Below, in pieces: positions 1 to 9,756 of a stretch of DNA of 64,000 nt; the stretch's first letter is position 1; each line of letters opens with the position of its first letter. The notes below the pieces were generated by a model that saw only the letters and a program-made list of their open reading frames with translations, was not told the origin of the DNA and searched no databases. This DNA comes from Gammaproteobacteria bacterium (lineage in GTDB: Bacteria > Pseudomonadota > Gammaproteobacteria > Ga0077536): assembly GCA_016209015.1 (NCBI GenBank), contig JACQWY010000027.1, positions 1 through 64,000 on the forward strand. The letters run 5' to 3'. A program made the translations under genes and the position numbers.

Positions 1-2
1 AG

Positions 3-138
3 TTCAGAGCTTCCTGCGGCACAGGGATGTGCCGCCGTGAACAGTGGCGTAAGCCATTGTTCACGGGAGGCCGGCAAGAACCACGCTTCTTGCCGGCCGC
101 GCTCTGAAAAGTCCAGGATGGACTTATTCAGAGCTTCC
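3..138. repeat. Array of four hairpins flanked by a direct repeat
   Basis: Four near-perfect hairpins follow one another: 16-35 (GCGGCACA, loop GGGA), 37-64 (12-bp stem with one G/T wobble, loop GTAA), 69-98 (12-bp perfect stem, 6-base loop) and 109-125 (AAGTCCA, loop GGA). TTCAGAGCTTCC occurs at 3-14 and again at 127-138. Its first eight bases are the reverse complement of GCTCTGAA at 101-108, so an outer stem can enclose hairpins 1-3 or hairpin 4. A fifth weaker hairpin (AGGTCC 147-152 with GGACCT 168-173) lies beside it. No ORF is convincing here. The layout resembles a mobile or REP-type palindromic repeat, but I do not recognise the family. Confidence 0.7.
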
Positions 139-177
139 CTAAGACCAGGTCCCGGCAGCTCGGGGATGGACCTTTGC

Positions 178-597
178 TCAGACGCGCCTGAAGCGCGGCA
201 GCGCGATCTCCGCGCTCACTTCCTCGAACACGAGCTCGACCGCCATGTCGAACGTCACGTCCTCGACCGGCCCGCCGGTATACGTCGAGATCATGCGCGG
301 GCCTTCCGCGAGCTCGACGAGCAGCACGGCATAGGGCACGTCGTCCTTGAACGCCGGGCCCGGCGCGCGGTACACGACGCTGAAGGAATACACGGTCCCG
401 CGACCGCACGCCGCTTCGTGCACGAGATCCCCGCCGCCGCAATGCCGGCAGAGCTGCTGCTGGTAGTACTGGACGTGGCCGCAGCGACGGCAGTGCTGCA
501 GCAACAGTCTGCCCTCGCGCATGCCCTTCCAGAACGTCTGCGTGTCGCCGTCCGGTGCGGGCAGGGGCTTCTTCGCGGCTTCTTCGGGGGTGATCAC
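178..597 (-). CDS. DUF35 / OB-fold acyl-CoA-binding protein with zinc ribbon
   Basis: This 139-residue protein starts at GTG, which overlaps the TGA of the upstream thiolase-like gene (GTGA), so the two are translationally coupled. An N-terminal rubredoxin-like zinc ribbon has Cys36-x2-Cys39 and Cys50-x2-Cys53. Residues of about 65-135 form the OB-fold typical of DUF35 proteins. Members of this family bind acyl-CoA and work as partners of thiolase-like enzymes, for example ChsH2 with Ltp2 in steroid side-chain cleavage. The pairing here makes the same role likely. The acyl-CoA substrate cannot be told from sequence. Confidence 0.88.
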   Translation of the reverse strand: MITPEEAAKKPLPAPDGDTQTFWKGMREGRLLLQHCRRCGHVQYYQQQLCRHCGGGDLVHEAACGRGTVYSFSVVYRAPGPAFKDDVPYAVLLVELAEGPRMISTYTGGPVEDVTFDMAVELVFEEVSAEIALPRFRRV

Positions 598-1781
598 AGC
601 GCGTCCTCCGTACCGAGCACGATCGTCGCATTCGTCGCGAAGCCGGCGCCGAGCGCGTGCACGACGCCGAGGTGCGCATCCGGCACCTGCCGCGCACCGC
701 AGACCCCGCGCAACTGCTGGACGACTTCGTGGAAGTGGAACAGCGCACCGGGCATGCCGGAGTGCGCGAACGACAGCAATCCGCCGTGCGTGTTCACGGG
801 GATCTTCCCGCCGTAAGTGATCTCGCGATCCGCGACGAACGGCCCGCCTTCACCCTTCGCGCAGAAACCGAGATCCTCGAGCATCATCACGAGCGTGCCC
901 GTGAAGCAGTCGTAGACGCCGGCGACCTGCATGTCGTGGGCGCCGTATCCGGCCATCGCGTAGGCCTTGCGGCTCGATTCGACCGCGCCCGTCGTCGTCA
1001 GCGAGGGCATGAGGAAGAGGTGCTCGTGGGTATAGCACTCGCCGGCACCGAGGATATAGATCGGCGCCTCGATGCCGAGCGCTTTCGCGCGCTCCGCCGA
1101 CACGAGCACGAAGGCCGCCGCGCCGTCGGAGATGAGCGAGCAGTCGAGCTTGCGGTAGGGCGTCGTGACCATGGGCGAGGCGAGGACGTCGTCGACCGTG
1201 ATCGGCTTCGTCTGCTGCGCGCCGGGCGTGCGCGCGGCATGCTCGCGCATGATCACGGCCGCGGCCGCGAACTGTTCGGCGGTCGTGCCGTAGTCCTTCA
1301 TGTGGCGGTGCGCGGTCATCGCGAACGTGTTCGCGACCGGGATCCCGAACGGCATCTCGTATTGCTGATCGCGGCTCTCGGTCATCGAGCGCAGCGCGAG
1401 ATCAGGGGTGAGGCCGCTGAGCAGGCTGTCGCCGCCGACCACGAGCACGGCCTCCGCGAGACCGCCCGCGATCGCCGCCGCGCCCGTGCCGAACATCGTC
1501 GCGGCCGTCGCGCCCGAGACCTGCAGCGTGTTCGAGTACGTCGGGACGATACCCAGATACTCGCTCAGCGCGACGCTGAAGCGATGGAACGGCGAGGCGA
1601 AGGCATGGCTGCACAGTACGCCGTCGACGTCGCCCTTGCCGAGCCCGGCGTCGCGGATCGCCTGCAGGCTCGCGTCCGCGGCGAGCGCGAGCGGGCTCCG
1701 GCCCGGCACCCGGCCGACCGGCGAGAGGCCGATGCCGACGATGGCGACCTTGCCGCGGATGGAATCTTTGTGTGACGTCAT
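594..1781 (-). CDS. Thiolase-like protein (SCP-2/Ltp2 type), nucleophilic Cys not conserved
   Basis: The protein has 395 residues. I place the start at the ATG at 1781, preceded by GAGAGGG; the frame stays open upstream, but with no family similarity. It has the thiolase fold typical of the SCP-x/lipid-transfer branch: an N-terminal VAIVGIG strand, the GAAAIAGGLAEAVLVVGG block at about 100-117, and FAHSGMPGA near the C-terminus. Where true thiolases have CASG, this protein has QVSG (residues 87-90), so the acyl-accepting cysteine appears to be missing. Loss of this Cys plus a coupled DUF35 partner is the pattern of Ltp2-ChsH2 retro-aldolases, which release acetyl- or propionyl-CoA from beta-hydroxyacyl-CoA. 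Function as aldolase rather than thiolase is inferred. Confidence 0.85.
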   Translation of the reverse strand: MTSHKDSIRGKVAIVGIGLSPVGRVPGRSPLALAADASLQAIRDAGLGKGDVDGVLCSHAFASPFHRFSVALSEYLGIVPTYSNTLQVSGATAATMFGTGAAAIAGGLAEAVLVVGGDSLLSGLTPDLALRSMTESRDQQYEMPFGIPVANTFAMTAHRHMKDYGTTAEQFAAAAVIMREHAARTPGAQQTKPITVDDVLASPMVTTPYRKLDCSLISDGAAAFVLVSAERAKALGIEAPIYILGAGECYTHEHLFLMPSLTTTGAVESSRKAYAMAGYGAHDMQVAGVYDCFTGTLVMMLEDLGFCAKGEGGPFVADREITYGGKIPVNTHGGLLSFAHSGMPGALFHFHEVVQQLRGVCGARQVPDAHLGVVHALGAGFATNATIVLGTEDAL

Positions 1782-2127
1782 CGGAGTGGACCCTCTCGAC
1801 GGGAGCTCGCGTGCCTGCCCGCTGCCTGACGTGGCGAAGAATACCTCATGCGGCAGAGGCTCGTGGCCCGAGGCCGCGGCCCCATGCGGCGGATCAACGG
1901 GAAGGACCTCGATCATGACCGGGACGGCGACGCGCGACCGGCAGCCGACGGGCCGGCGACGATGAAACCCTACGGCGGGGTCAGCGGGCGCCGCGCCGGC
2001 ACGGACGGCGTCTTGACCTGAGCCCGATCCGCCCGCACCCTGACCGGGCCGTCTGCATACGGGTTACCCGCCGACGCTCGCCGCGTCCGGATCGGGGGTG
2101 CGTCCTTGCTCGTCTCGGGAGGAAACC
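1782..2127. promoter_or_regulatory. Divergent intergenic region, thiolase-like gene / hyuA
   Basis: About 350 bases separate the two divergently transcribed operons, so both promoters should lie here. A TTGACC hexamer at 2013-2018 could be a -35 box for the rightward operon, but I see no convincing -10 at the proper spacing. GGGAGGAAACC just before 2128 is a strong ribosome-binding site for hyuA. No protein-coding potential or clear operator was found. Confidence 0.4.
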
Positions 2128-4203
2128 ATGGCCTGGCGAATCGGCGTCGATACCGGCGGCACGTTCACGGATGTCGTGGCCGTCGACGAAACGACGGGGC
2201 GGCGCTACGTGCGCAAGACCTCGTCCACCCCGGACGATCCCGCGCGGGCGTTCACGCAGGGCATCGTCGAGCTGCTCGCCGAGGTCGGCGTCGGCGCCGG
2301 TAACGTGAGCTTCATCAGTCACGGCACGACGGTCGCGACGAATGCGATCCTCGAATCGCGCTACGCACGCCTGGGGCTCATCGTCACGCGCGGCTATCGC
2401 GAGATGCTCGAGGTCGGACGCCAGACCGTGCCCGGCGAGTTCGGCGACATCACGTGGTGGCTGAAGCCGCCGCGCGTCGTGCCGCTCGAGCTCGTGCGTG
2501 AAGTCGCAGGGCGTCTGAACTTCAAGGGCGAGGAATACGCGCCGCTCGACGAGGACGCGGTGCGCGCCGCCGCGCGCGAGTTCGAAGCGATGGGCATCGG
2601 CGCGATCGCGGTGTCCTTCCTGCATTCCTACCGCAATCCGGCGCACGAGCGGCGGGCGCGCGAGCTCATCCTCGAAGTCCATCCCGAGTGCTTCGTGTCG
2701 GTGTCCTCGGATCTGATCCGCGAATACCGCGAATACGAACGCACGCTCAGCACGTGTCTCAATTCGGGGCTCATGCCGCTCGTCACGCGTTATCTCGGGA
2801 GCCTGCAGGAGCGCGTCGGCCAGGCCGGGATCGAGGCCCGGCTCTACGTCATGAAATCGAGCGGCGGGATCATCCGCGCCTCGGAAATGGCGCCGCAGCC
2901 GATCGCGGCCGTGCTGTCCGGGCCGGCGGCGGGGATCGTCACGGCCTGCTATTACGGCAAGGCGGCGGGCCATCCGGATCTCATCACGATCGACATCGGC
3001 GGGACTTCGACGGACATCTGCCTCGTCGATCACGCCACACCGAACATGCTCACCGAGGGGCGCATCGACGTCTACGACATCAAGGCGCCGATGATCGACA
3101 TGCACACCGTCGGCGCGGGCGGCGGCTCGATCGCCTGGCTCGCGGCGGGACGCAGTCTGCGCGTCGGGCCGCAGAGCGCGGGCGCGCAACCGGGCCCGGT
3201 CTGCTACAGCCGCGGCGGCACGGCGCCCGCGCTCACGGATGCGCACATCGTGCTCGGCCGCATCTCGCCGTACCTGCTCGGCGGCTCGATAACGCTCGAC
3301 GCCGCCGCCGCGCGCCGCGCGATCGAGGAGCACATCGCGCGCCCGCTCGGCATCGGCGTCGAGGACGCGGCCATGGGCATCCTCGATCTCGCGACGAACA
3401 ACATCGCGCAGGGCATCAACGTCGTGTCCGTGAAGCGCGGCCGCGATCCGCGGGACTACGCGCTCATGGCGTTCGGCGGGGCGGGCGGACTCAATGCCTG
3501 TCTGGTCGCGGAGTCGCTCGGGATCGGAACCGTGATTGCGCCGCCTTCACCCGGCGTGACTTCGGCCGAGGGCCTGCTCGCGACGAACGTGCGCTCGGAT
3601 CGCGTCATCACCGACGTGCAGCGCGAGGACGCGCTCGACGTGCCGCGGCTCGTCCGCGAGTTCACGAGCGTGTACGCGCAGGTGCTCGACGATCTCGCGC
3701 GCGAAGGCTTCAGCGGCACGGAAACGGCGGTCGGCGGCTTCGCGGACATGCGCTACGCGGGCCAGGCCTACGAAGTGCGCGTGCCGATGCACGTCCGCGG
3801 CACGGCGCTCGACGAGGCTGCGATCCGCGAGGCGATGAAGGCCTTCCATCGCGCCCACGACGATCGCTTCGGCTACGAATACGAGGGCCGGCAGCCGGTC
3901 GAGATCGTGAACATCGGCGCCACCGGCTACGGCCTCTTCCCGCCGCTCGTCACGGCGCGCGAGGAACGGCGCGACTGTGCGTGGTCGACCGCACGCAAGG
4001 CGCTCCGGCGCGGCGTGTTCCGCGGCGCGGGTGAGGTGGAGCTTCCGATCTACGAGCGATCGCTCGCGCCGGTGGGCGTCGACGTCGACGGACCCTGTGT
4101 CATCGAGCAATACGACGCGACGCTCGTCGTCGAACCGGGCTGGCGGGCCGTCCTCGACGGCGGCGGCCAGATCATTCTCACTCATCGCCACCGGGAGGTC
4201 TGA
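2128..4203 (+). CDS. hyuA: Hydantoinase/oxoprolinase A-type subunit (HyuA)
   Basis: This 691-residue protein is the ATP-binding A subunit of the hydantoinase/oxoprolinase/acetone-carboxylase superfamily. Actin-like ATPase motifs are visible: GVDTGGTFTD at residues 6-15 and IDIGGTSTDI at about 288-297, along with GGAGG near residue 452. The ATG at 2128 is chosen because GGGAGGAAACC precedes it; the frame begins ten codons earlier without such a site. The partner B subunit starts 3 bases after the stop. Members hydrolyse N-methylhydantoin or 5-oxoproline, or carboxylate ketones, with ATP. The downstream amidase suggests a cyclic imide or amide substrate, but the specific reaction is unresolved. 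Confidence 0.88.
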   Translation: MAWRIGVDTGGTFTDVVAVDETTGRRYVRKTSSTPDDPARAFTQGIVELLAEVGVGAGNVSFISHGTTVATNAILESRYARLGLIVTRGYREMLEVGRQTVPGEFGDITWWLKPPRVVPLELVREVAGRLNFKGEEYAPLDEDAVRAAAREFEAMGIGAIAVSFLHSYRNPAHERRARELILEVHPECFVSVSSDLIREYREYERTLSTCLNSGLMPLVTRYLGSLQERVGQAGIEARLYVMKSSGGIIRASEMAPQPIAAVLSGPAAGIVTACYYGKAAGHPDLITIDIGGTSTDICLVDHATPNMLTEGRIDVYDIKAPMIDMHTVGAGGGSIAWLAAGRSLRVGPQSAGAQPGPVCYSRGGTAPALTDAHIVLGRISPYLLGGSITLDAAAARRAIEEHIARPLGIGVEDAAMGILDLATNNIAQGINVVSVKRGRDPRDYALMAFGGAGGLNACLVAESLGIGTVIAPPSPGVTSAEGLLATNVRSDRVITDVQREDALDVPRLVREFTSVYAQVLDDLAREGFSGTETAVGGFADMRYAGQAYEVRVPMHVRGTALDEAAIREAMKAFHRAHDDRFGYEYEGRQPVEIVNIGATGYGLFPPLVTAREERRDCAWSTARKALRRGVFRGAGEVELPIYERSLAPVGVDVDGPCVIEQYDATLVVEPGWRAVLDGGGQIILTHRHREV

Positions 4204-4206
4204 ACC

Positions 4207-6216
4207 ATGGCTGATGGCAATCGCCGCGAGCCGGCAGAGCGCGCGCAGATCTTCGACGAGGCGCCGTATCTGACGTCCGCTTATGCACCGTTCCGCAAGT
4301 CCTGTTTCGTGCGGGACGACGAGCACTGGCCGCGTATCGAGGCGCTGAAGGACACGATCGACGGCGTCACGCTCGACGTCCTCGAATGGGCGCTCGAGGC
4401 CGCGATCGACGAGGGCGAGGCCGCGGTCGAGCGCACGGCGGTCTCGACGATCGTCCGCGAGCAGCACGACTACCGCGCCTCGTTGAACACGATCGACTGC
4501 AACTCGGTCACGCGCGTGTCCTGGGCGGCGACGGCCGATCCGATCCGCAACTACTACGCGCTCGATGAAATCGAGGAGGGCGACGTCTTCCTCTACAACG
4601 ACATCCACGAATCGAGCGGCACGATCGGCCACCTGCCGGACTTCTGCGTCGTCGTGCCGATCTTCTCCGACGGCCGGCTGATCGCCTTCGCGCAATTGTT
4701 CGGCCACTGCAACGACGTCGGCGGCAAGATGTCCGGGAGCTGGTCGCTGACCGCGACGACGGTATTCGAGGAAGGCATCCAGGTGCCGCCGGTCAAGCTC
4801 TACGCGCGCGGCGTGCGCAATGCGGACGTCTGGAAGATCATCCTGCGCAACAGCCGCTATCCGGACGATCTCCGCGGCGACGTCGATGCCTTCGTCGGCG
4901 CGACGCGCATCATCCAGCGCCGCGTCGAGGAGCTCTGCCGGCGCTACGGCACGGACGTCGTCGAGGCCGGCTTCTACCGCATCATGGATCGCTGCGCGGA
5001 GATCGTGCGCGAGGACGCGCTGCCGCATTTCCCGGACGGCGAGTACGTCGGCGAGGACTTCCTGGAGACCGACGGCATCGATCTCGATCGGCCCGTGAAG
5101 CTGATGCTCACGATCCGCAAGGATCCGGAGAAGATCATCGTCGATTTCGCGGGCACGGATCCGCAGGTGCCGGGCCCGGTGAACTGGGTGATGGACGGCC
5201 GGCATTATTCGAAGTGGCTCGGCGGATTCGTGAAGGCGCAGGTGCCGGGCATGATCGTGAACGAGGGCATGACGCGCGTGTTCAAGGCCTATCTGCCGCC
5301 GCGCACGGTGCTGTCCGCGGAATATCCCGCAGCGGGTGCGGATCGCATGGACTGCATGCTGCGCATGCTCGGCGCCTATATGGCCGCGATGGCGAAGGCG
5401 ACGGGCGGGCAGATGGTCGGCGATTCGCAGTGCATCCAGCTCTACGGCTTCTTCGGCAAGGACCTCGACGGCAAGGACTTCCTCTACCGCGAGATCTTCG
5501 GCGCAGGCTCCGGGGCGCGGCCGTTCGCGGACGGCACGGACACGGTCGATCTCGTGCCGCATTCGAAGAACCTGCCGAGCGAATTCATCGAGCAGCGCTT
5601 CCCCGTCATCGTGCACCGCGTCGGCATGTTCCCGGACTCCGGCGGACCGGGCGCGTTCCGCGGCGGCCTCGGTTATCTGAAGGACGTCGAGATCCTCGTC
5701 GACGGTCATTTCCTCACCGTCTCCTATCGCACGATCTTCTCCTGCTTCGGCGTGAACGGCGGCATGGCGGGCCGCTCGGGCGGGGCGATCGTCAATCCCG
5801 GGACGCCGCAGGCGCAGCAGATCTTCTTCAAGCGCGAAGCCGTGCCGGTCAGAGCCGGCGACATCGTGCGCATCCTCACGCCGGGCGGCGGCGGCTGGGG
5901 CGACCCGCTCGCACGCGTGCCGGAGCGGGTGCGGCTCGACGTGCAGCGCGGCCTCGTCTCGCTCGCGAGCGCGCGCGAGGACTACGGCGTCGAGATCGTC
6001 GCGGTCGAGGATCCGGGCCGGCGCTACGAAGTCGACCTGCCCGCCACGCAGGCCCTGCGCGCGGCACGCAAGGCGACGCGGCCGGCGCTCAAGATGATCA
6101 ACCGCGGACCGCATGCCGAGAAGCTCATCCGCGAAGGGAAGATCACCGTCAGCGATTTCGACTATCCGGCGAACTTCGACGAGGCGGCGTATCTCGCGAC
6201 GGCGGGTGCGGCATGA
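4207..6216 (+). CDS. hyuB: Hydantoinase/oxoprolinase B-type subunit (HyuB)
   Basis: This 669-residue protein is the B subunit partner of HyuA and matches the HyuB family across its length. Recognisable blocks are the early NDIHESSGTIGHLPDF segment at about 130-150, HCNDVGGKMSG at about 170, VDFAGTDPQVPGPVN at about 315-330, and the glycine-rich TPGGGGWGDPL motif near residue 560. It is somewhat longer than the usual B subunit, with extra sequence at both ends. The stop overlaps the amidase start (ATGA), indicating one hyuA-hyuB-amidase transcript. With HyuA it probably forms the ATP-dependent hydrolase or carboxylase; the substrate is unknown. Confidence 0.87.
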   Translation: MADGNRREPAERAQIFDEAPYLTSAYAPFRKSCFVRDDEHWPRIEALKDTIDGVTLDVLEWALEAAIDEGEAAVERTAVSTIVREQHDYRASLNTIDCNSVTRVSWAATADPIRNYYALDEIEEGDVFLYNDIHESSGTIGHLPDFCVVVPIFSDGRLIAFAQLFGHCNDVGGKMSGSWSLTATTVFEEGIQVPPVKLYARGVRNADVWKIILRNSRYPDDLRGDVDAFVGATRIIQRRVEELCRRYGTDVVEAGFYRIMDRCAEIVREDALPHFPDGEYVGEDFLETDGIDLDRPVKLMLTIRKDPEKIIVDFAGTDPQVPGPVNWVMDGRHYSKWLGGFVKAQVPGMIVNEGMTRVFKAYLPPRTVLSAEYPAAGADRMDCMLRMLGAYMAAMAKATGGQMVGDSQCIQLYGFFGKDLDGKDFLYREIFGAGSGARPFADGTDTVDLVPHSKNLPSEFIEQRFPVIVHRVGMFPDSGGPGAFRGGLGYLKDVEILVDGHFLTVSYRTIFSCFGVNGGMAGRSGGAIVNPGTPQAQQIFFKREAVPVRAGDIVRILTPGGGGWGDPLARVPERVRLDVQRGLVSLASAREDYGVEIVAVEDPGRRYEVDLPATQALRAARKATRPALKMINRGPHAEKLIREGKITVSDFDYPANFDEAAYLATAGAA

Positions 6217-7637
6217 GCACGCTGATGGACCTGAGCGCCGTCGAGCAGGCGCGGCTGATCCGGAACGGCGAAGTATCCCCGCTCGAGATGGTGGAGGCGT
6301 CGATCCAGGCGATCGAAGCGCGCAATCCCGGGCTCAACGCCGTCGTGCTGAAGCGCTACGCGCGGGCACGGGACGAAGCCCGGCGTGTCGATCGCGCGGC
6401 GCCGTTCGCGGGCGTGCCGCTGCTCGTCAAGGATTTCCTCGCCGAGGTCGAGGGGACGCCGCTCACGGAAGGCTCGCGCTTCCTGCGCGGTTACGTCTCG
6501 CCCGCGGACAGCGAGCTCGTCGCGCGCTATCGCCGCGCCGGCTTCATCATCGTCGGCAAGACGAACACGCCGGAGTTCGCCTCGAAGCCGACGACGGAGC
6601 CCGAGCTCTTCGGCGCGACCGGCAATCCCTGGAATCCGGCGTACTCGGCCGGCGGTTCGTCCGGCGGCTCGGCCTCGGCCGTCGGCGCGCGCATGGCCGC
6701 GGCCGCGCATGCGAACGACGGCGGCGGCTCGATCCGCTGTCCGGCGGCGTGGTGCGGCGTCGTGGGGCTCAAACCGACGCGCGGCCGCAATCCGCTCGGC
6801 CCGGCCTACGGCGACATGGGCGCGGGCCTCATCTGCGAGCACGTCGTGACGCGCACGGTGCTCGACAGCGCGGCGATCCTCGATTGCACGGCGGGCCCGG
6901 ATGCGGGCGCACCGTACTACGCGCCGGCGCACGGCGGTCCGTTCGCGGCCGAGATCGGCGTCGATCCCGGGCGCCTGCGGATCGGCTTCGGCGCGGCACC
7001 GGTATTCCGTGCCGAGGTGCATCCGGAGTGCGTGCGCGCCGTGCAGACGGTCGCGCAGCGCTGTGCGGCGCTCGGTCATCACGTCGAGGAAGCTTCACCC
7101 ACGGCCGATGCCGGACGCTTCGGCGAAGTGTTCACGACGATCTGGCTCGCCATGGTGGCCTGGGCGATCCGCGACTGGGCGCGGCGCCTCGGCCGCACGC
7201 CGCGGCCGGAGGATTTCGAGCTCCACACCTGGAAGATGTTCACGCTCGACGAGACGCGGCGGCCCTCCGATCTGTTCCTCGCGATCCAGGACGTGCAGCG
7301 CATGGCGCGCGAGATCGCGCCGTTCTTCGCGACTTACGACGTCTGGCTCACGCCGACGACGACCCAGCCCCCGCAGCCGAACGGCTGGTTCGATTTCGAT
7401 CCGGCGCATCCGAAGCAGGCGACGCAGCGCATCGGCGACGTGCCGAAATTCACGGCGCTCGCGAACATTACGGGCCAGCCCGCGATCAGCCTGCCGCTGC
7501 ACTGGACGGCGGACGGTCTGCCCGTCGGCGTGCAGCTCACGGGACGCTATGGCGACGAGGCGACGATCCTGAAGCTCGCGGCGCAGCTCGAGGCGGAGAT
7601 GCCGTGGATCGGGAGCGTACCCGCGGTAGTGCGCTGA
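6213..7637 (+). CDS. Amidase-signature hydrolase
   Basis: This 474-residue amidase starts at the ATG overlapping the hyuB stop. The Ser-cisSer-Lys triad is complete: Lys73 (LLVKDF), cis-Ser149 in GGSSGGS, and nucleophile Ser173 in NDGGGSIR. Amidase-signature enzymes hydrolyse carboxamides to acid and ammonia or amine. Placement as third gene of the hyu operon suggests it acts on the ring-opened product of HyuAB, such as a carbamoyl or amide intermediate. It has no signal peptide, so it is probably cytoplasmic. It is distinct from the second amidase at 13.9-15.3 kb. Confidence 0.88.
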   Translation: MSTLMDLSAVEQARLIRNGEVSPLEMVEASIQAIEARNPGLNAVVLKRYARARDEARRVDRAAPFAGVPLLVKDFLAEVEGTPLTEGSRFLRGYVSPADSELVARYRRAGFIIVGKTNTPEFASKPTTEPELFGATGNPWNPAYSAGGSSGGSASAVGARMAAAAHANDGGGSIRCPAAWCGVVGLKPTRGRNPLGPAYGDMGAGLICEHVVTRTVLDSAAILDCTAGPDAGAPYYAPAHGGPFAAEIGVDPGRLRIGFGAAPVFRAEVHPECVRAVQTVAQRCAALGHHVEEASPTADAGRFGEVFTTIWLAMVAWAIRDWARRLGRTPRPEDFELHTWKMFTLDETRRPSDLFLAIQDVQRMAREIAPFFATYDVWLTPTTTQPPQPNGWFDFDPAHPKQATQRIGDVPKFTALANITGQPAISLPLHWTADGLPVGVQLTGRYGDEATILKLAAQLEAEMPWIGSVPAVVR

Positions 7638-7745
7638 GGGCGCCAGGGCGCGATCGTCGGGCCCGTGCGGCGGAGGGCGACGAGCCGCCGCGCCGGTGCC
7701 TGCACGCGGCCGCTGCCCGTCGCCGTCCTGCCCGCGGGCTGACGC

Positions 7746-8630
7746 TCAGAGCGCGCCGAGCGAGCGCTGCCGCCGTTCCATCATGCGCCAGATGAACGGC
7801 GTGAAGATCAATTGCATCGCAATCTCCATCCGCCCCCCGGGCACGACGATCGTGTTCGCGCGCGACATGAAGGAGTTGTGGATCATGTTCAGCAGGTACT
7901 GGAAGTCGATGCCCTTCGGCTCGGCGAAGCGGATGACGACCATGCTCTCGTCGGCGGCCGGGATGTCGCGCGCGATGAAGGGATTCGAGGTGTCGACGCA
8001 GGGCACGCGCTGGAAGTTCACGTGCGTCTGCGTGAACTGGGGGCAGATGTAGTGCACGTAGTCCGGCATGCGGCGCAGGATCGTGTCGGTCACGGCCTCG
8101 GTCGAGTAGCCGCGCTTCGACTTGTCGCGCCAGAGCTTCTGGATCCATTCGAGATTGATGACGGGCACGACGCCGATGAGGAGATCGGGATGCCGGGCGA
8201 TGTTGATCTCCTCGGTCACGACCGCGCCGTGCAGCCCTTCGTAGAACATGAGATCACTGTCCTCCGGCACGCGCTCCCAGGGCGTGAACGTCCCCGGCTT
8301 CTGCCGGTGGGGCGCGGCCTCGTCGTCGTCGTGCAGGTATTTGCGGTAGCGCCCCGTGCCGGTCTCGCCGTAGGAGTGGAACAACTGCTCGAGCTCGGTG
8401 AATAGATTGTTCTCCGGCCCGAAATGACTGAAGTGGCGGTTGCCGTCGTGCTCGGCCTCGGCCTGCTTCAGCTTCATCTCCTCGCGATCGTAGCGGTGGA
8501 AGCTGTCGCCCTCGACGACGACGGCACGGACTTTCTCGCGGCGGAAGATCTGGTCGAAGGTGCGCGTGACGGACGTGGTTCCGGCCCCGGAGGAGCCGGT
8601 GATCGCGATGATCGGATGCTTGGCCGACAT
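7746..8630 (-). CDS. prk: Phosphoribulokinase
   Basis: This 294-residue enzyme phosphorylates ribulose 5-phosphate with ATP to ribulose 1,5-bisphosphate, the RuBisCO substrate. It has the proteobacterial (class I) P-loop near the N-terminus, GSSGAGTTS at about 12-20, followed by VVEGDSFHRYDR. The length is normal for this class. It is the last gene of a minus-strand run cbbL-cbbS-cbbX-fbp-prk, 42 bases behind fbp, and converges on the amidase gene. Together with RuBisCO it marks a working Calvin-Benson-Bassham cycle. Confidence 0.96.
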   Translation of the reverse strand: MSAKHPIIAITGSSGAGTTSVTRTFDQIFRREKVRAVVVEGDSFHRYDREEMKLKQAEAEHDGNRHFSHFGPENNLFTELEQLFHSYGETGTGRYRKYLHDDDEAAPHRQKPGTFTPWERVPEDSDLMFYEGLHGAVVTEEINIARHPDLLIGVVPVINLEWIQKLWRDKSKRGYSTEAVTDTILRRMPDYVHYICPQFTQTHVNFQRVPCVDTSNPFIARDIPAADESMVVIRFAEPKGIDFQYLLNMIHNSFMSRANTIVVPGGRMEIAMQLIFTPFIWRMMERRQRSLGAL

Positions 8631-8672
8631 GATGGCGTTTCCTCTCTCCGGGCGTGGTCGGTGCCGGGGTGC

Positions 8673-9746
8673 TCAGGCGCGGAACAGGCTGCGTTCCGCG
8701 AACAGCGGACTGCCCGGATCCTTGGTGAGCGGCTCGTGGTGATAGCGCTCGATGCGTTCGACTTCGTGGCGTGAACCGAACACGAAGCCGATGCGCTGGT
8801 GCAGGCTCGACGGCGCGACGTTCAGGATCGCCTGGCGCCCGGTGCTCGCGAGCCCGCCGGCCTGCACGATCAGCATGCCGACGGGATTCGCTTCGTAGAG
8901 CAGCCTGAGGCGTCCCGGTTTCGCGGGATCCTTCGTGTCGCGCGGATACAGGAACACGCCGCCGCGCACGAGGATGCGGTGCGCCTCGGCGACGAGCGAG
9001 GCGATCCAGCGCATGTTGAAGTCCTTGCCGCGCGGTCCGGTCTGGCCGGCGAGACATTCGTTCACGTAGCGCGTGACGGGCGGCTCCCAGAAGCGGCTGT
9101 TCGAGGTGTTGATGGCGAATTCCCGGGTGTCGGCGGGGATGCGGATGTCCGGGTGCGTCAGCACGAATTCGCCGAGCTTCGGATTCAGCGTGAAGCCCGC
9201 GACGCCGTTGCCGACGGTCAGGACGAACATCGTGGCCGGGCCGTAGATCGCGTAACCCGCTGCGACCTGGGTCGCGCCCGGCTGCAGGAAATCCGCTTCC
9301 GTCACGTCGCGGCCGCTGTCGAGCACGTCCTGCGGTGCGCGCAGGATGGAGAAGATGCTGCCGACCGAGACGTTGACGTCCATGTTCCCCGAGCCGTCGA
9401 GCGGATCGAAGATCAGCAGGTATTTGCCGCGCGGATAGGAGGCCGGGATCTGGCGCGGCTCGGCCATTTCCTCGGAGGCCAGGCCGGCGAGGTGGCCGTT
9501 CCACTCGTTCATGCGGATGAAGATCTCGTTGCTCAGCACGTCGAGCGGCTTCTGCACCTCGCCCTGCACGTTGAGCCCGCCGCCGAGCGCATCGCCGAGC
9601 TCGCCGAATGCGACGATGCCGGCGATCGCCTTGCAGGCGATCGAGACGTCGAGGATGAGCCCGTTCAGCTCGCCGCTCGCCGCGGGGAAGCGCCGGCGTT
9701 CCTCGATGAGGTAGCGCGTCAGGGTCGAACGGTTCGATAGTGGCAT
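8673..9746 (-). CDS. fbp: Fructose-1,6-bisphosphatase class 1
   Basis: This 357-residue enzyme hydrolyses fructose (and often sedoheptulose) bisphosphate in the regenerative part of the Calvin cycle and in gluconeogenesis. Class 1 features are clear: the metal-binding [19 protein letters not shown] block at about 111-129 and the later [11 protein letters not shown] and GGLAS segments. The gene lies 10 bases behind cbbX and 42 bases before prk, so it is a dedicated member of the cbb operon. Whether a separate housekeeping copy exists elsewhere cannot be seen. Confidence 0.96.
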   Translation of the reverse strand: MPLSNRSTLTRYLIEERRRFPAASGELNGLILDVSIACKAIAGIVAFGELGDALGGGLNVQGEVQKPLDVLSNEIFIRMNEWNGHLAGLASEEMAEPRQIPASYPRGKYLLIFDPLDGSGNMDVNVSVGSIFSILRAPQDVLDSGRDVTEADFLQPGATQVAAGYAIYGPATMFVLTVGNGVAGFTLNPKLGEFVLTHPDIRIPADTREFAINTSNSRFWEPPVTRYVNECLAGQTGPRGKDFNMRWIASLVAEAHRILVRGGVFLYPRDTKDPAKPGRLRLLYEANPVGMLIVQAGGLASTGRQAILNVAPSSLHQRIGFVFGSRHEVERIERYHHEPLTKDPGSPLFAERSLFRA

Positions 9747-9756
9747 GGCGGTTCCC

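Noticed and set aside
3-138. Possible CRISPR array at the left end
   Set aside because: Only one 12-base direct repeat pair, no regular spacer length and no cas genes; the structure is hairpin-based.
3547-6114. Very long open frame (855 codons) antisense to hyuA/hyuB
   Set aside because: It is Arg/Asp/His-rich low-complexity translation typical of the opposite strand of GC-rich genes, with no family motif, and it crosses two well-supported genes.
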